A stretch of DNA of 64,000 nucleotides from Labilibacter marinus (GTDB lineage: Bacteria; Bacteroidota; Bacteroidia; Bacteroidales; Marinilabiliaceae). Positions 7,780 to 16,417 of this stretch are shown piece after piece (position 1 is the first letter of the stretch; each line of letters opens with the position of its first letter). The notes below the pieces were generated by a model. The model made no database searches, was not told where the DNA came from, and saw only the letters and a list, made by a program, of their open reading frames with translations. The position numbers were made by a program, and so were the translations under genes. The stretch lies in NCBI RefSeq assembly GCF_001659685.2, contig NZ_LXYE02000052.1, forward strand, positions 1 through 64,000, read 5' to 3'.

Positions 7780-8511
7780 ATGATTCTAAACACAGTACAT
7801 ACTAAGATAAAAGAAGGCAAAAAACTATTTGCTGTACTTATCGACCCAGATAAGTTTCCGAAGGAGAACTTACTGAAGATTATTACGGCTATGGAAACAG
7901 CCAATCCTGATTTAATATTGGTTGGTGGAAGTTTGGTTGCTAGTAAAATAGAGCAAGTCGTACAAATACTAAAAGAAAACTTGAGCGTACCTGTTATTTT
8001 GTTTCCTGGCAATTTGTTGCAGCTTACGCCCAATGCCGATGGTATTTTATTTATCTCATTAATATCAGGGAGAAATCCAGAATTGTTAATAGGTAATCAC
8101 GTGGCTTCGGCTCCGTTTATTAAGGAAAGCGGGATGGAGGTTCTTTCTACAGGTTATGTTTTAATTGATGGAGGCACCACCACTTCGGTAGAATATATGA
8201 GCCAAACAAAACCAATACCCGCTAGTAAAACAGAAATAGCAGTGGCTACCGCTATGGCTGGAGAAATGTTAGGACAAAAACTCATTTATTTAGAAGGAGG
8301 TAGCGGTGCGCAATCGCCTGTTCCTGTTGATATGATTTCTGCTGTTAAAGAAAATATTTCTATCCCTTTAATTGTTGGAGGTGGTTTAAACACCAAAGAA
8401 AAAGTTCAAGAAGCTTGTGAAGCTGGTGCCGACATTATTGTTGTAGGTAACGCCTTTGAAAAAGATTTATCCTTACTAAAGGATTTTAAAGCAGTGGTGG
8501 ATTCGTATTAG
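7780..8511 (+). CDS. Geranylgeranylglyceryl phosphate synthase-family protein
   Basis: Prenyltransferase of the PcrB/GGGPS TIM-barrel family, which joins a polyprenyl diphosphate to sn-glycerol-1-phosphate, the first step of archaeal ether lipids. Seen are LIDPDK near the N-terminus, LVGGS, YLEGGSGA and IVGGGLNT, which form the phosphate and glycerol-phosphate sites. Length 243 fits group II enzymes found in Bacteroidota. Its stop codon is immediately adjacent to the stop of the convergent gene at 8512. The prenyl chain length cannot be told from sequence by eye. Confidence 0.88.
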   Translation: MILNTVHTKIKEGKKLFAVLIDPDKFPKENLLKIITAMETANPDLILVGGSLVASKIEQVVQILKENLSVPVILFPGNLLQLTPNADGILFISLISGRNPELLIGNHVASAPFIKESGMEVLSTGYVLIDGGTTTSVEYMSQTKPIPASKTEIAVATAMAGEMLGQKLIYLEGGSGAQSPVPVDMISAVKENISIPLIVGGGLNTKEKVQEACEAGADIIVVGNAFEKDLSLLKDFKAVVDSY

Positions 8512-10104
8512 TTATTGAACGATTTCTTTTAATGGCTTTCCAATGCATCCATTCGGTTCAGTAATCTCCAATATGGTTGAAATAGTTGGAGCTACATCAA
8601 TCATATCGATGGGGTCAAAAAGTTGAGCGGTTTTAATATTCCAGCCAAAGAAAATTAAAGGTGCATAACACTTCTGCTCAAACTTAATTTCTTTAGTATT
8701 ATGAATCTCTTCTGTCCAGCCTGGCTTTAGTGCTACAAATAAATCGCCCGACCTGCCATAGAAGTAGTTTTGTTGAAACTCGCTAAAAGCACCAGTAGTA
8801 TATTCGTTTACACGCAGGTGGTAGGCAGTAATGGTTTTTTCAATACCCGATACTTCTAATAAAAACTTAGCCGACTTATCCTGAATTTCTTCTATGGTTA
8901 TTTTTTGCTCGTCCAGTAATTTATGGTTAAAATAAAACTGCTTGTCGTGATAGCCTTTTACCCACTTCCCTTGGCCATAAATAGCCATCAGATATAGGTT
9001 GAGTAAGGCAGCTGTTTTTCTGCCATTAAAAATGCCCGTATTTACCTTATTCTTTGCCAGTGTTTCAGGTAACCATCCTGTGGTAGGGGTAGAGTTTAAA
9101 ACAAATAAAGTATGCTCTAATCCAACGTTATCTTTAATGAGCTGGATAAGCGATTCTATCTGAAGATCCATTCGCAATAGCATATCCTCCAGCTCCATGT
9201 CGAACATTTCCTGCGGCCTTTCTAAAAAAGGATTACACGATAACGAAATACTTAACATATCGGTATACTCATCCTTACCCAATTCCTCATTAATTAATAA
9301 AGCGGCTGCAAAATCTCTAAGCAACACATTACCCGATGGCGAACCAATAATCTTTTGATAAGGCGTTAAAGGGTTATTGCTTTTTTTATTGTACATAAAA
9401 TGGCGAGGTTTAATCGGGTTTTCAGAAACAAACTCCTGATATTTTCTTAACTCCCTTAATGGTCCCCAATGTCTATCCAGATAGATATCCTGAAATTTCA
9501 TGCTATTATATTTCGCCACCCAAGGTTTAGGTATGGAGTCGTGACTATTGGTCATTTCTCCCGTGGTACGGTTAAACCAGAATGATAAATCTTCATCTAC
9601 ATGACCTTGGTAAGCCATATCTTCAGGAACCAATGAGATGGCTGCTATTTTAGATTTCCCTTTGTAGAAGATATTTAACTCATCTGCAATCGTAGAAGCG
9701 TGTAAGTGAGGAAAAACAATACGACCAGAATCGGGCTGAGCGGTTTCATCCACCGTAATAAAAGAACTGGCATGTTCCTCCTTCTCTTTGTTGGAGGCAA
9801 ACCAGCTTTCGCCAATTATACCATGTGTTGAAGGGTAGCAACCTGTATGCATATTCACCAACTTGGTTCCGCTAAAATAGGTGCTTGTTTTAAAATCGCC
9901 TTTATGGTAAAAGGTTCCATTGTTAACCAGTTGGTTAAAACCAAATTTCCCAAACTTCTCTCGAAAGGTAATGAGGTGCTCAGTTCTTAGCTCATCTAAA
10001 TTAAGAAACACCACCAATTTAGGAGGTTGAACTTCATAATCGTTTTGAGCAGATAGAGAATGTATTGAATACAGAAATATAATAAGGACAAGCGATAACT
10101 TCAT
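8512..10104 (-). CDS. Alkaline-phosphatase-fold secreted protein, probable pseudoenzyme
   Basis: Exported protein (signal peptide 1-19) of the PafA/type I phosphodiesterase group, 530 residues. The fold is recognisable from LVVFLNLDELRTEHL (first metal Asp, D37), PSTHGI (91-96), the insertion region, and the end IAPT-like VAPTISTILEITEPNG. However the other metal ligands are gone. The family D..GH segment reads SLSCNPFLERPQE (287-299), the DHG segment reads NSTPTTG (337-343), and the last His before the APLIFFG strand is absent. The nucleophile loop TAPGH reads SGTKL. Hydrolysis by the family mechanism looks impossible. It may bind a ligand or be a structural envelope protein. Confidence 0.85.
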   Translation of the reverse strand: MKLSLVLIIFLYSIHSLSAQNDYEVQPPKLVVFLNLDELRTEHLITFREKFGKFGFNQLVNNGTFYHKGDFKTSTYFSGTKLVNMHTGCYPSTHGIIGESWFASNKEKEEHASSFITVDETAQPDSGRIVFPHLHASTIADELNIFYKGKSKIAAISLVPEDMAYQGHVDEDLSFWFNRTTGEMTNSHDSIPKPWVAKYNSMKFQDIYLDRHWGPLRELRKYQEFVSENPIKPRHFMYNKKSNNPLTPYQKIIGSPSGNVLLRDFAAALLINEELGKDEYTDMLSISLSCNPFLERPQEMFDMELEDMLLRMDLQIESLIQLIKDNVGLEHTLFVLNSTPTTGWLPETLAKNKVNTGIFNGRKTAALLNLYLMAIYGQGKWVKGYHDKQFYFNHKLLDEQKITIEEIQDKSAKFLLEVSGIEKTITAYHLRVNEYTTGAFSEFQQNYFYGRSGDLFVALKPGWTEEIHNTKEIKFEQKCYAPLIFFGWNIKTAQLFDPIDMIDVAPTISTILEITEPNGCIGKPLKEIVQ

Positions 10105-10168
10105 GTAGGCATTTTTTTACTTGTCCAAAAGTAAGCAGTGTACCGCAATATCTCAAATTTAAATCAAA

Positions 10169-10537
10169 CTACTTGAGACTTTCTTTTATTTCTTCATGTT
10201 TTCTATAAGAAACTACATCCACATCCTCAATAAACACAATGCCAGCCCCATTAGCTTTGTCTATTAGCCCAGAAACCACTTTCGAAAAATCTTCGATTCG
10301 CTCAGCTTTGTCAATAATTTCAATAATTACTGGTGCTTCAGCTGAAAGCTCGTAAGTTTTAGATGAGTTATTTAGGCCGTTGGCACCATAGCCAGCAATA
10401 CCTTTAGTTACAGTTGACCCGGCTAGGGTATATTTTTTTGCTGCAAAAACAATGGCTTCGTATAGTGATCGCTGGTATACTTTTTCTGTTTCCTGAATGA
10501 TTATCTTAAGCTTTTTAGCATTCCCCTCTAATATCAT
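10169..10537 (-). CDS. DUF190 family protein
   Basis: The 122 residues cover one DUF190 domain, a ferredoxin-like, PII-like fold. Typical features are the ALYEAIV-like segment (LYEAIVFAAKKY), GSTVTKGIAGYG and PVIIEIIDKAERI. DUF190 proteins often accompany CrcB fluoride channels or transporters, but none is adjacent here. It lies upstream of the phosphatase-like gene with a 64-base gap on the same strand. Role unknown; a regulatory trimer is plausible from the fold. Confidence 0.85.
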   Translation of the reverse strand: MILEGNAKKLKIIIQETEKVYQRSLYEAIVFAAKKYTLAGSTVTKGIAGYGANGLNNSSKTYELSAEAPVIIEIIDKAERIEDFSKVVSGLIDKANGAGIVFIEDVDVVSYRKHEEIKESLK

Positions 10538-10950
10538 AATGTCCCGTTTTTAGTTGTGTTGATTAAAGTAAGCCAAACCATAGGCTACTTCAAATTACAA
10601 CTATTATAGCACACAATCAACTTAAAAAAAGATTTTTATTGAACCTGTGCATATGAATGCAAAATACTTAGTATCAACACTAAATTTGAGTGCAAATTAC
10701 TTGATTGTTATCTAAATATTATTAATTTTGAAGACGTATCCTTAGAAAACGCGTTTCTTTTGATGTTTAATCCCTAAACCAAATTTTAAGTGTTTTCTAA
10801 TATCCCTTAATTTACTAACATGGTCAAAATTCAAATTCAAATATTGATGCAGTTACGGTGATTCCTAACAGCCCCAATGTGAGGCTGTGTTAAACCCTTT
10901 TTGTGTAGATTATTTGACTCTTTTTGATTTGGCCGCAATTCTAATGTTTT
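10538..10950. other. Divergent intergenic region between DUF190 and EF-G2 genes
   Basis: 413 AT-rich bases without a credible gene. The only clear element is the promoter at 10701-10730 for the EF-G-like gene, which leaves a long 5' leader of about 210 bases. No riboswitch or strong hairpin was recognised in the leader. Confidence 0.6.
10701..10730 (+). promoter_or_regulatory. Promoter of the EF-G-like gene
   Basis: TTG at 10701-10703, a 19-base spacer and TAATTTTG at 10723-10730 match the Bacteroidota -33/-7 consensus (TTG - 19 - TAnnTTTG). The start codon is about 215 bases further on. Confidence 0.6.
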
Positions 10951-13107
10951 ATGAAGGTATATCAAGCAAGTCAAATTAAAAACATAGCTCTTCTTGGAAG
11001 TTCGGGCTCGGGTAAAACCACCCTCGCCGAGGCTATGTTATTTGAGGGTGGTGTTATCAGTCGTAGAGGCGATATCGAAAACCGAAGCACGGTTTCAGAT
11101 TATCACAAAGTAGAACATGAATACGGTTACTCAGTATTTTCATCGGTGATGTATGCCGAGTGGCTCGATAAAAAACTCAATTTTATCGATTGTCCAGGCT
11201 CAGATGATTTTATTACAGGAGCCATTACTTCTTTAAATGTTACCGATACAGCCTTAATGTTATTAAATTCTTCTCAAGGCGTGGAGGTAGGAACACAAAA
11301 CCTTTTTAGATATACTGAGCAATATAATAAACCAGTAATTTTTATTGCGAATCAGCTTGATAATGAAAAGGCAAATTTTGAACAAACCATTGACCAAGCT
11401 AGGGATAGTTTTGGTAGTAAGGTGGTTATTGTGCAGTATCCAGTAAATGTGGGTGCTGATTTTAATGCCTTGGTTGACGTGTTAAAAATGAAAATGTATA
11501 AATGGGGGCCTGATGGAGGCAAACCCGAGATTTTAGATATCCCAGCAGAAGAAAAAGAAAAAGCAGACGAATTACATAATATTTTGGTAGAGGCTGCTGC
11601 AGAGAATGATGAGAGCCTGATGGAGTTATTCTTCGATAAAGGTACGCTAGATGAAGATCAGATGCGTTCTGGAATTCATAAAGGCCTAGTTGCACGAGAT
11701 TTATTCCCCGTTTTTTGTGTGGCTGCAGGTAAAGATATGGGTGTTAGAAGATTAATGGAATTTCTAGGAAATATCGTTCCATTTGTATCTGAAATGCCAA
11801 AACCAATTACAAAAGATGCAGAAGAGGTTACTTGTAGTGCCGATGGACCAGCATCTATTTTTGTGTTTAAAACAAGTATTGAACCTCATTTAGGAGAAGT
11901 ATCATTTTTTAAAGTAATGTCAGGAAAGGTAAGCGAGGGCATGGATTTAATGAACATGACCAAGGATTCCAAAGAGCGCCTTTCTCAATTATATTGTATT
12001 GCTGGAAATAACAGAACAAAAATTAGCGAATTAGTAGCTGGTGATATTGGAGCAACGGTTAAACTGAAAGAAACAAAAACAAACGACACCTTAAACGAAA
12101 AAGGGTGTACCTACGCATTTGAGCCTATTCATTACCCCGATCATAAGTTTAGAGCCGCTGTAAAACCAGTTAACGAGCATGATGACGAGAAACTTGGAGA
12201 AGCACTCCATCGCATGCACGAAGAAGATCCAACCTTAGTGGTTGAGTACTCTAAGGAGTTAAAGCAAATCCTCGTATTTGGTCAAGGAGAATTCCATTTA
12301 AATACCATGAAATGGAGAATTGAGCATAACGACAAAATAAACCTTGAATTTTTACGTCCTAAAATCCCCTACAGAGAGACGATTACAAAAGCTGCTAGAG
12401 CAGATTATCGACATAAAAAGCAGTCGGGAGGATCTGGTCAGTTTGGTGAAGTTCATATGATTATTGAGCCGTATACAGAAGGAATGCCTACTCCAACCTC
12501 ATACCGTTTTAACGGACAAGAGTTTAAAATGAATGTGAGAGGTACCGAAGAGGTAATTTTACCTTGGGGTGGTAAGCTGATGTTTTACAATTGTATTGTT
12601 GGTGGAGCCATTGATGCAAGATTCCTACCTGCCGTATTAAAAGGTATCATGGAAAAAATGGAAGAAGGTCCCCTAACAGGTTCTTACGCTCGTGATATTC
12701 GCGTTTGTGTGTATGATGGTAAGATGCATGCAGTGGATTCTAACGAAATTTCGTTTAAGCTTGCTGGTCGACACGCCTTTAGTGACGCCTTTAAAAATGC
12801 TGGGCCAAAAATTCTAGAACCTGTTTATGATGTGGAGGTAAAAGTTCCATCCGACAGAATGGGTGATGTAATGAGTGATTTACAAGGCCGAAGAGCGCTT
12901 ATCGAAGGCATGAGTAGCGAAAAAGGCTTTGAGGTAATCAATGCTAAGGTACCGTTAAAGGAACTGGATAAATATTCAACTTCCTTAAGTTCGATAACAG
13001 GTGGTAGAGCTATGTTTACATTAAAATATGCACAGTATGATATAGTTCCGCACGATGTGCAAGGTTTGTTATTGAATGACTACCAAAAAGAACTGGAAGA
13101 AGTATAA
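10951..13107 (+). CDS. Elongation factor G paralogue (EF-G2 type) with altered GTPase site
   Basis: Ribosomal translocase-family protein of 718 residues with all EF-G domains. G1 GSSGSGKTT (16-24) and G4 NQLD (134-137, instead of NKxD) are visible. G3 is DCPGSDDF (80-87): the His of the normal DTPGH motif, needed for GTP hydrolysis, is Ser84. A Bacteroides EF-G2 described as a translation factor lacking GTPase activity, important during carbon limitation, has this general form; orthology here is inferred. It is preceded by its own promoter with a long leader and followed by a strong terminator, so it is monocistronic. Confidence 0.9.
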   Translation: MKVYQASQIKNIALLGSSGSGKTTLAEAMLFEGGVISRRGDIENRSTVSDYHKVEHEYGYSVFSSVMYAEWLDKKLNFIDCPGSDDFITGAITSLNVTDTALMLLNSSQGVEVGTQNLFRYTEQYNKPVIFIANQLDNEKANFEQTIDQARDSFGSKVVIVQYPVNVGADFNALVDVLKMKMYKWGPDGGKPEILDIPAEEKEKADELHNILVEAAAENDESLMELFFDKGTLDEDQMRSGIHKGLVARDLFPVFCVAAGKDMGVRRLMEFLGNIVPFVSEMPKPITKDAEEVTCSADGPASIFVFKTSIEPHLGEVSFFKVMSGKVSEGMDLMNMTKDSKERLSQLYCIAGNNRTKISELVAGDIGATVKLKETKTNDTLNEKGCTYAFEPIHYPDHKFRAAVKPVNEHDDEKLGEALHRMHEEDPTLVVEYSKELKQILVFGQGEFHLNTMKWRIEHNDKINLEFLRPKIPYRETITKAARADYRHKKQSGGSGQFGEVHMIIEPYTEGMPTPTSYRFNGQEFKMNVRGTEEVILPWGGKLMFYNCIVGGAIDARFLPAVLKGIMEKMEEGPLTGSYARDIRVCVYDGKMHAVDSNEISFKLAGRHAFSDAFKNAGPKILEPVYDVEVKVPSDRMGDVMSDLQGRRALIEGMSSEKGFEVINAKVPLKELDKYSTSLSSITGGRAMFTLKYAQYDIVPHDVQGLLLNDYQKELEEV

Positions 13108-13174
13108 TGATAATTTTAGAAATGGATTAAGTGAACAATCGATTTCTAATAGGTTTGGTTAATTGTTGAAAGTG

Positions 13175-13211
13175 ACATCCGGCATAGTGGTTTGTGCCGG
13201 ATGTTTTTTTG
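13175..13211 (+). terminator. Intrinsic terminator after the EF-G-like gene
   Basis: Ten-base perfect arms ACATCCGGCA (13175-13184) and its complement (13195-13204) are followed by a T-run to about 13210. Confidence 0.9.
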
Positions 13212-13313
13212 TAAATGGGTTAAAATAGTCCCATTTAAAGGTAAAAAGAGTAAAAGCAAAATTTACGAATGTAGTTACATTTATATCATGTTATTAATCA
13301 ATAAGAAACGAAC

Positions 13314-14489
13314 ATGATAAAGAAGATTTCTGTAGTAGTTTTCGTTATTGTTATATCGGCTTGTTCAAAATCAACGGATCACCTTTATTTTGGGCAAACA
13401 CCTCCAGGTGACTCTGCCATTCTTTTTGCACCTTCTTTTATTTCATTGCCAGATAGGTGGGAGCCATGTATTACTTTCTCAAAAGACTTACATACTGCAT
13501 GTTTTTATATAGAGCATTGGCCCAAGCGCGATACCAATTATATATTAATTACATCTTACCAGGATGGGGTGTGGTCTGTACCTCAAAAAGCCACTTTTGC
13601 TCATAAAAGGTATACTGGGGAGCCATTCTTTTCTCCTATAGATAATGATGTTTTGTATTTATATAGTAATCATTCAGACAATCAAGTGGGTGAACTCGAT
13701 TTGAGTTTTGTAAGTAGAAAAGATTTTGAATGGAACGAACCTCGGAGCCTTGGAGCTCCCCCTAATATGCATAAAGGGCAGTTTCATCCTTGTGTTGTGG
13801 AAGATGGTTCTTTGTACTATGCAACGGATAAAGAAGGTGATATATGTAGAAGTCAATTTAAAGATGGTAAGTACATGAAGCCTGTTCGATTACCTTATCC
13901 AATTAATGGAGCAAATACGGATAGAACATGGGGCGATCCTTTCGTGTCACCTGATGAGTCTTATCTTATTTTTAAATCTACCAGAAAAGGAGGTTTGGGG
14001 CAAAATGATATTTATATCTCATACAAGAAAGTGGATGGTGGTTGGACGAACCCTAAAAATTTGGGGCCAAAAATCAATACGTCGTACGATGAGAGTGCAG
14101 GTGACATAACCCCTGATGGAAAGTACATGACATTTTGTTCTAACAAAGATCTGTACTGGATATCATCGTCATTTATTGATCGATTTCGAAGCACCAATTT
14201 TACTCCATATTTAAACGATTCTATTGATTCTATAACCTGTAAAAAGGGAGATGATTTTAAATACAAGTTCAAAGACAATGTATTTATTGATGATGATGGA
14301 AATGAAACTTTAAGTTATACGCTAACTATGGAAGGCTCTACGGTTTTGCCTGAATGGTTGCATTTTAGTGCTCAAAATAATTCCATCCAGGGAAAAACAG
14401 ATCTGGCTGGTTCGTATCACCTATCATTAAAAGCACAAGACTCGGCTGGAGATTCTGCTGTTTGTAAATTTAGACTTATAGTTGAGTAA
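13314..14489 (+). CDS. PD40/beta-propeller lipoprotein with C-terminal Ig-like domain
   Basis: Probable surface or periplasmic lipoprotein of 391 residues: signal peptide with lipobox ISAC (Cys17). Residues about 60-290 contain WD40-like PD40 blades (FSPIDNDVLYLYS, DGSLYYATDKEGD, VSPDESYLIFKSTRKGG, ITPDGKYMTFCS). The last 90 residues form a cadherin/He-PIG-like domain (LSYTLTMEGS, LPEWLHF, IQGKTDLAGSYHLSLKAQD). Such proteins bind carbohydrates or peptidoglycan partners in Bacteroidota, but no ligand is evident. It ends 9 bases from the convergent GIN-domain gene. Confidence 0.75.
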   Translation: MIKKISVVVFVIVISACSKSTDHLYFGQTPPGDSAILFAPSFISLPDRWEPCITFSKDLHTACFYIEHWPKRDTNYILITSYQDGVWSVPQKATFAHKRYTGEPFFSPIDNDVLYLYSNHSDNQVGELDLSFVSRKDFEWNEPRSLGAPPNMHKGQFHPCVVEDGSLYYATDKEGDICRSQFKDGKYMKPVRLPYPINGANTDRTWGDPFVSPDESYLIFKSTRKGGLGQNDIYISYKKVDGGWTNPKNLGPKINTSYDESAGDITPDGKYMTFCSNKDLYWISSSFIDRFRSTNFTPYLNDSIDSITCKKGDDFKYKFKDNVFIDDDGNETLSYTLTMEGSTVLPEWLHFSAQNNSIQGKTDLAGSYHLSLKAQDSAGDSAVCKFRLIVE

Positions 14490-14498
14490 AAGCCTAAT

Positions 14499-15257
14499 TT
14501 ATTCTTCAACCGGGATAGCCTTTCCACTACCATCAAAGTAGGGATGATTAATGTAGTCAATGTTTAGTTCAGCAGGCATTCCACAATAACAGGCATTTCC
14601 TTGAGAGTACATTTTAATATTTAATGATTGCGAAGCATTTACTGAAATATCTGCCATTGAGCGATGGTTTAAATTGGTATTTTTCGATTTTAAATGAATT
14701 GCATCGACAACTACACCTCCTTCTATCCGATACGAACAATTATCGGCCTCTCCCTTAAGTATGTACTTGCCTATATTCGTTAGCCCGTAGCAAGTTAGGT
14801 TAAGCTTGTTTACATTTATGTCTAACAAGGCTTCGGTAAATGCACCCGATCCATTTGTTACAATGTTAAGCCTCTCAGCATTGTAACACCCAACAGTACT
14901 CAACTGACTCGGTTCATTAATGGTTATCTGATTAAGGTTAGTAGAAGAAATTTGAACCGTAATTAAATGATTCTTTCCTAGTAGCGGTCTTTTATTGTGG
15001 TTTAGGTACAAAGTATTGCCTTCCTTGTAACAGTTCATATCTTTTATAAGATAGTCATAGCCTTCTACTTTAATAGAGGAAGATTCATTATTACAAAAAA
15101 CGATGTGGTAAGATGCATCTACTACAATTTCTGAAAAATCAGAAACTTGTATTTCATCTTGAATTATTTCTCCTTCTTTTGGAGACAGTGATTCTATATA
15201 ACTGCATGATGGTAAGATGAATAATAACAGTATGTTGAGTTTTAGGTAATTTCTCAT
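14499..15257 (-). CDS. GIN-domain (DUF2807) lipoprotein
   Basis: Signal peptide with lipobox LPSC, followed by an auto-transporter-adhesin-like beta-helix (DUF2807/GIN): SDFSEIVVDASYHIVF, then repeated short strands such as LNIVTNGSGAFTE. An in-frame ATG at 15269 is possible and would overlap the upstream gene by 11 bases. ATG 15257 follows the upstream stop by one base and gives a normal signal peptide. Tight spacing implies translational coupling with the PagL-like gene. Function unknown; related proteins are anchored to the envelope. Confidence 0.8.
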   Translation of the reverse strand: MRNYLKLNILLLFILPSCSYIESLSPKEGEIIQDEIQVSDFSEIVVDASYHIVFCNNESSSIKVEGYDYLIKDMNCYKEGNTLYLNHNKRPLLGKNHLITVQISSTNLNQITINEPSQLSTVGCYNAERLNIVTNGSGAFTEALLDINVNKLNLTCYGLTNIGKYILKGEADNCSYRIEGGVVVDAIHLKSKNTNLNHRSMADISVNASQSLNIKMYSQGNACYCGMPAELNIDYINHPYFDGSGKAIPVEE

Positions 15258-15258
15258 A

Positions 15259-16386
15259 TTAGTTTCCATATTTTATTCTGTATCCAATACCGAACTCTAA
15301 AAATTCTGATTTAAAAAAACTTGCTTTTACACTAAAGTTAGCGACTAAATGATCGTTAATGTTATATCTAACTCCTAACCTGGAATACAAAGGTTCTGGC
15401 GGTTTTACTCCTGAATACAAATAAGTACCAAGATTCATGACTAAAGTAGTTTTATTCAAATACACATGGTATGCTAAAAATGTTCCCAATGCCCATTTCT
15501 CTGCGTTAGCAATTTCAGAACCTTCCTTGTATTCTTCGTAAGGTCTCCATATGTAGGATGCAATAGGCATGTATAAGCCATCTAGGCCCAGGCCAATTCC
15601 TCGTCGTGCATTTAGGTGCCAAATGTGGTTCAGGCTTAAGCTGCTGTTCCAATATATTTTAGGATTTCCCATTTCTGCCTGACTTGTTCCAACGCTTGCT
15701 ACAGCAATAAATTCCTTCATTTTACTTTTAGGAGCTTTTATCTTTTCAGTTATTGGAGTAAGTGCAGGATTAAAATGATATTTCAATCCAAGGCTTGCCG
15801 AAACTGTATTTATGCCATGGTTGGGTTTTTGGGTAGCGCCATTTGAAAGGTGGTTTACAGCACCACTTAAAGCCAGTGAAAATTGTTTGTTTATTCTGTA
15901 ATCAGCCAAAAGCGCAAAACCAACATATACATGAAAATGCGAACCAGAAACCAGATTGTACGGGTTGCTCTGTAGATCGAAAGGTTCAGAAGCGTAACCT
16001 AAGCCCATAGATACTTTGTTTTGAAGCGAGAATTTTGGTGTTCTGGCCATTTTGTAATTGATGTATGGAAAAAGAGCCATACCATGTCCATATACTTCTT
16101 TATTGCCAAAGGTTCCGTAATAAAAGCCCAATCCAATTTCGGGGTAATTAAAATATTTTTCCCAAGAATCGCTTTTAAACTTAGATCTACCATAGCTTAT
16201 TTCAAAACCACTTACGTAGTCCTCTAAAAGATAAAGCATGCTGGAGTGATGAGGAATCACAATGCCTTTATGGTAACGAGCAGTAATATATTGATGTGTT
16301 TCGGTACTATCGCTTTGTGCAAAACAGGTTTGACAAAGGATAATAATTATTGAAACAAGGAGGTTTGATTTAATGAAGGTATTCAA
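15259..16386 (-). CDS. PagL-like acyloxyacyl hydrolase family outer-membrane protein
   Basis: Signal peptide 1-23, then a beta-barrel protein of the acyloxyacyl-hydrolase/PagL family. PagL removes the 3-O-acyl chain of lipid A. The motif NHLSNGATQKPNHGIN at about 178-193 contains the His-x-Ser pair (H179, S181) and the following N and PN residues of the PagL active site. The C-terminal half (about 225-375) repeats barrel-like strands and makes the protein twice PagL length, as in Bacteroidota homologues. It is upstream of, and coupled to, the GIN-domain gene. Confidence 0.8.
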   Translation of the reverse strand: MNTFIKSNLLVSIIIILCQTCFAQSDSTETHQYITARYHKGIVIPHHSSMLYLLEDYVSGFEISYGRSKFKSDSWEKYFNYPEIGLGFYYGTFGNKEVYGHGMALFPYINYKMARTPKFSLQNKVSMGLGYASEPFDLQSNPYNLVSGSHFHVYVGFALLADYRINKQFSLALSGAVNHLSNGATQKPNHGINTVSASLGLKYHFNPALTPITEKIKAPKSKMKEFIAVASVGTSQAEMGNPKIYWNSSLSLNHIWHLNARRGIGLGLDGLYMPIASYIWRPYEEYKEGSEIANAEKWALGTFLAYHVYLNKTTLVMNLGTYLYSGVKPPEPLYSRLGVRYNINDHLVANFSVKASFFKSEFLEFGIGYRIKYGN

Positions 16387-16417
16387 TGGTGTTTTGTAAT
16401 TAAATGAAAAAAGAAGA

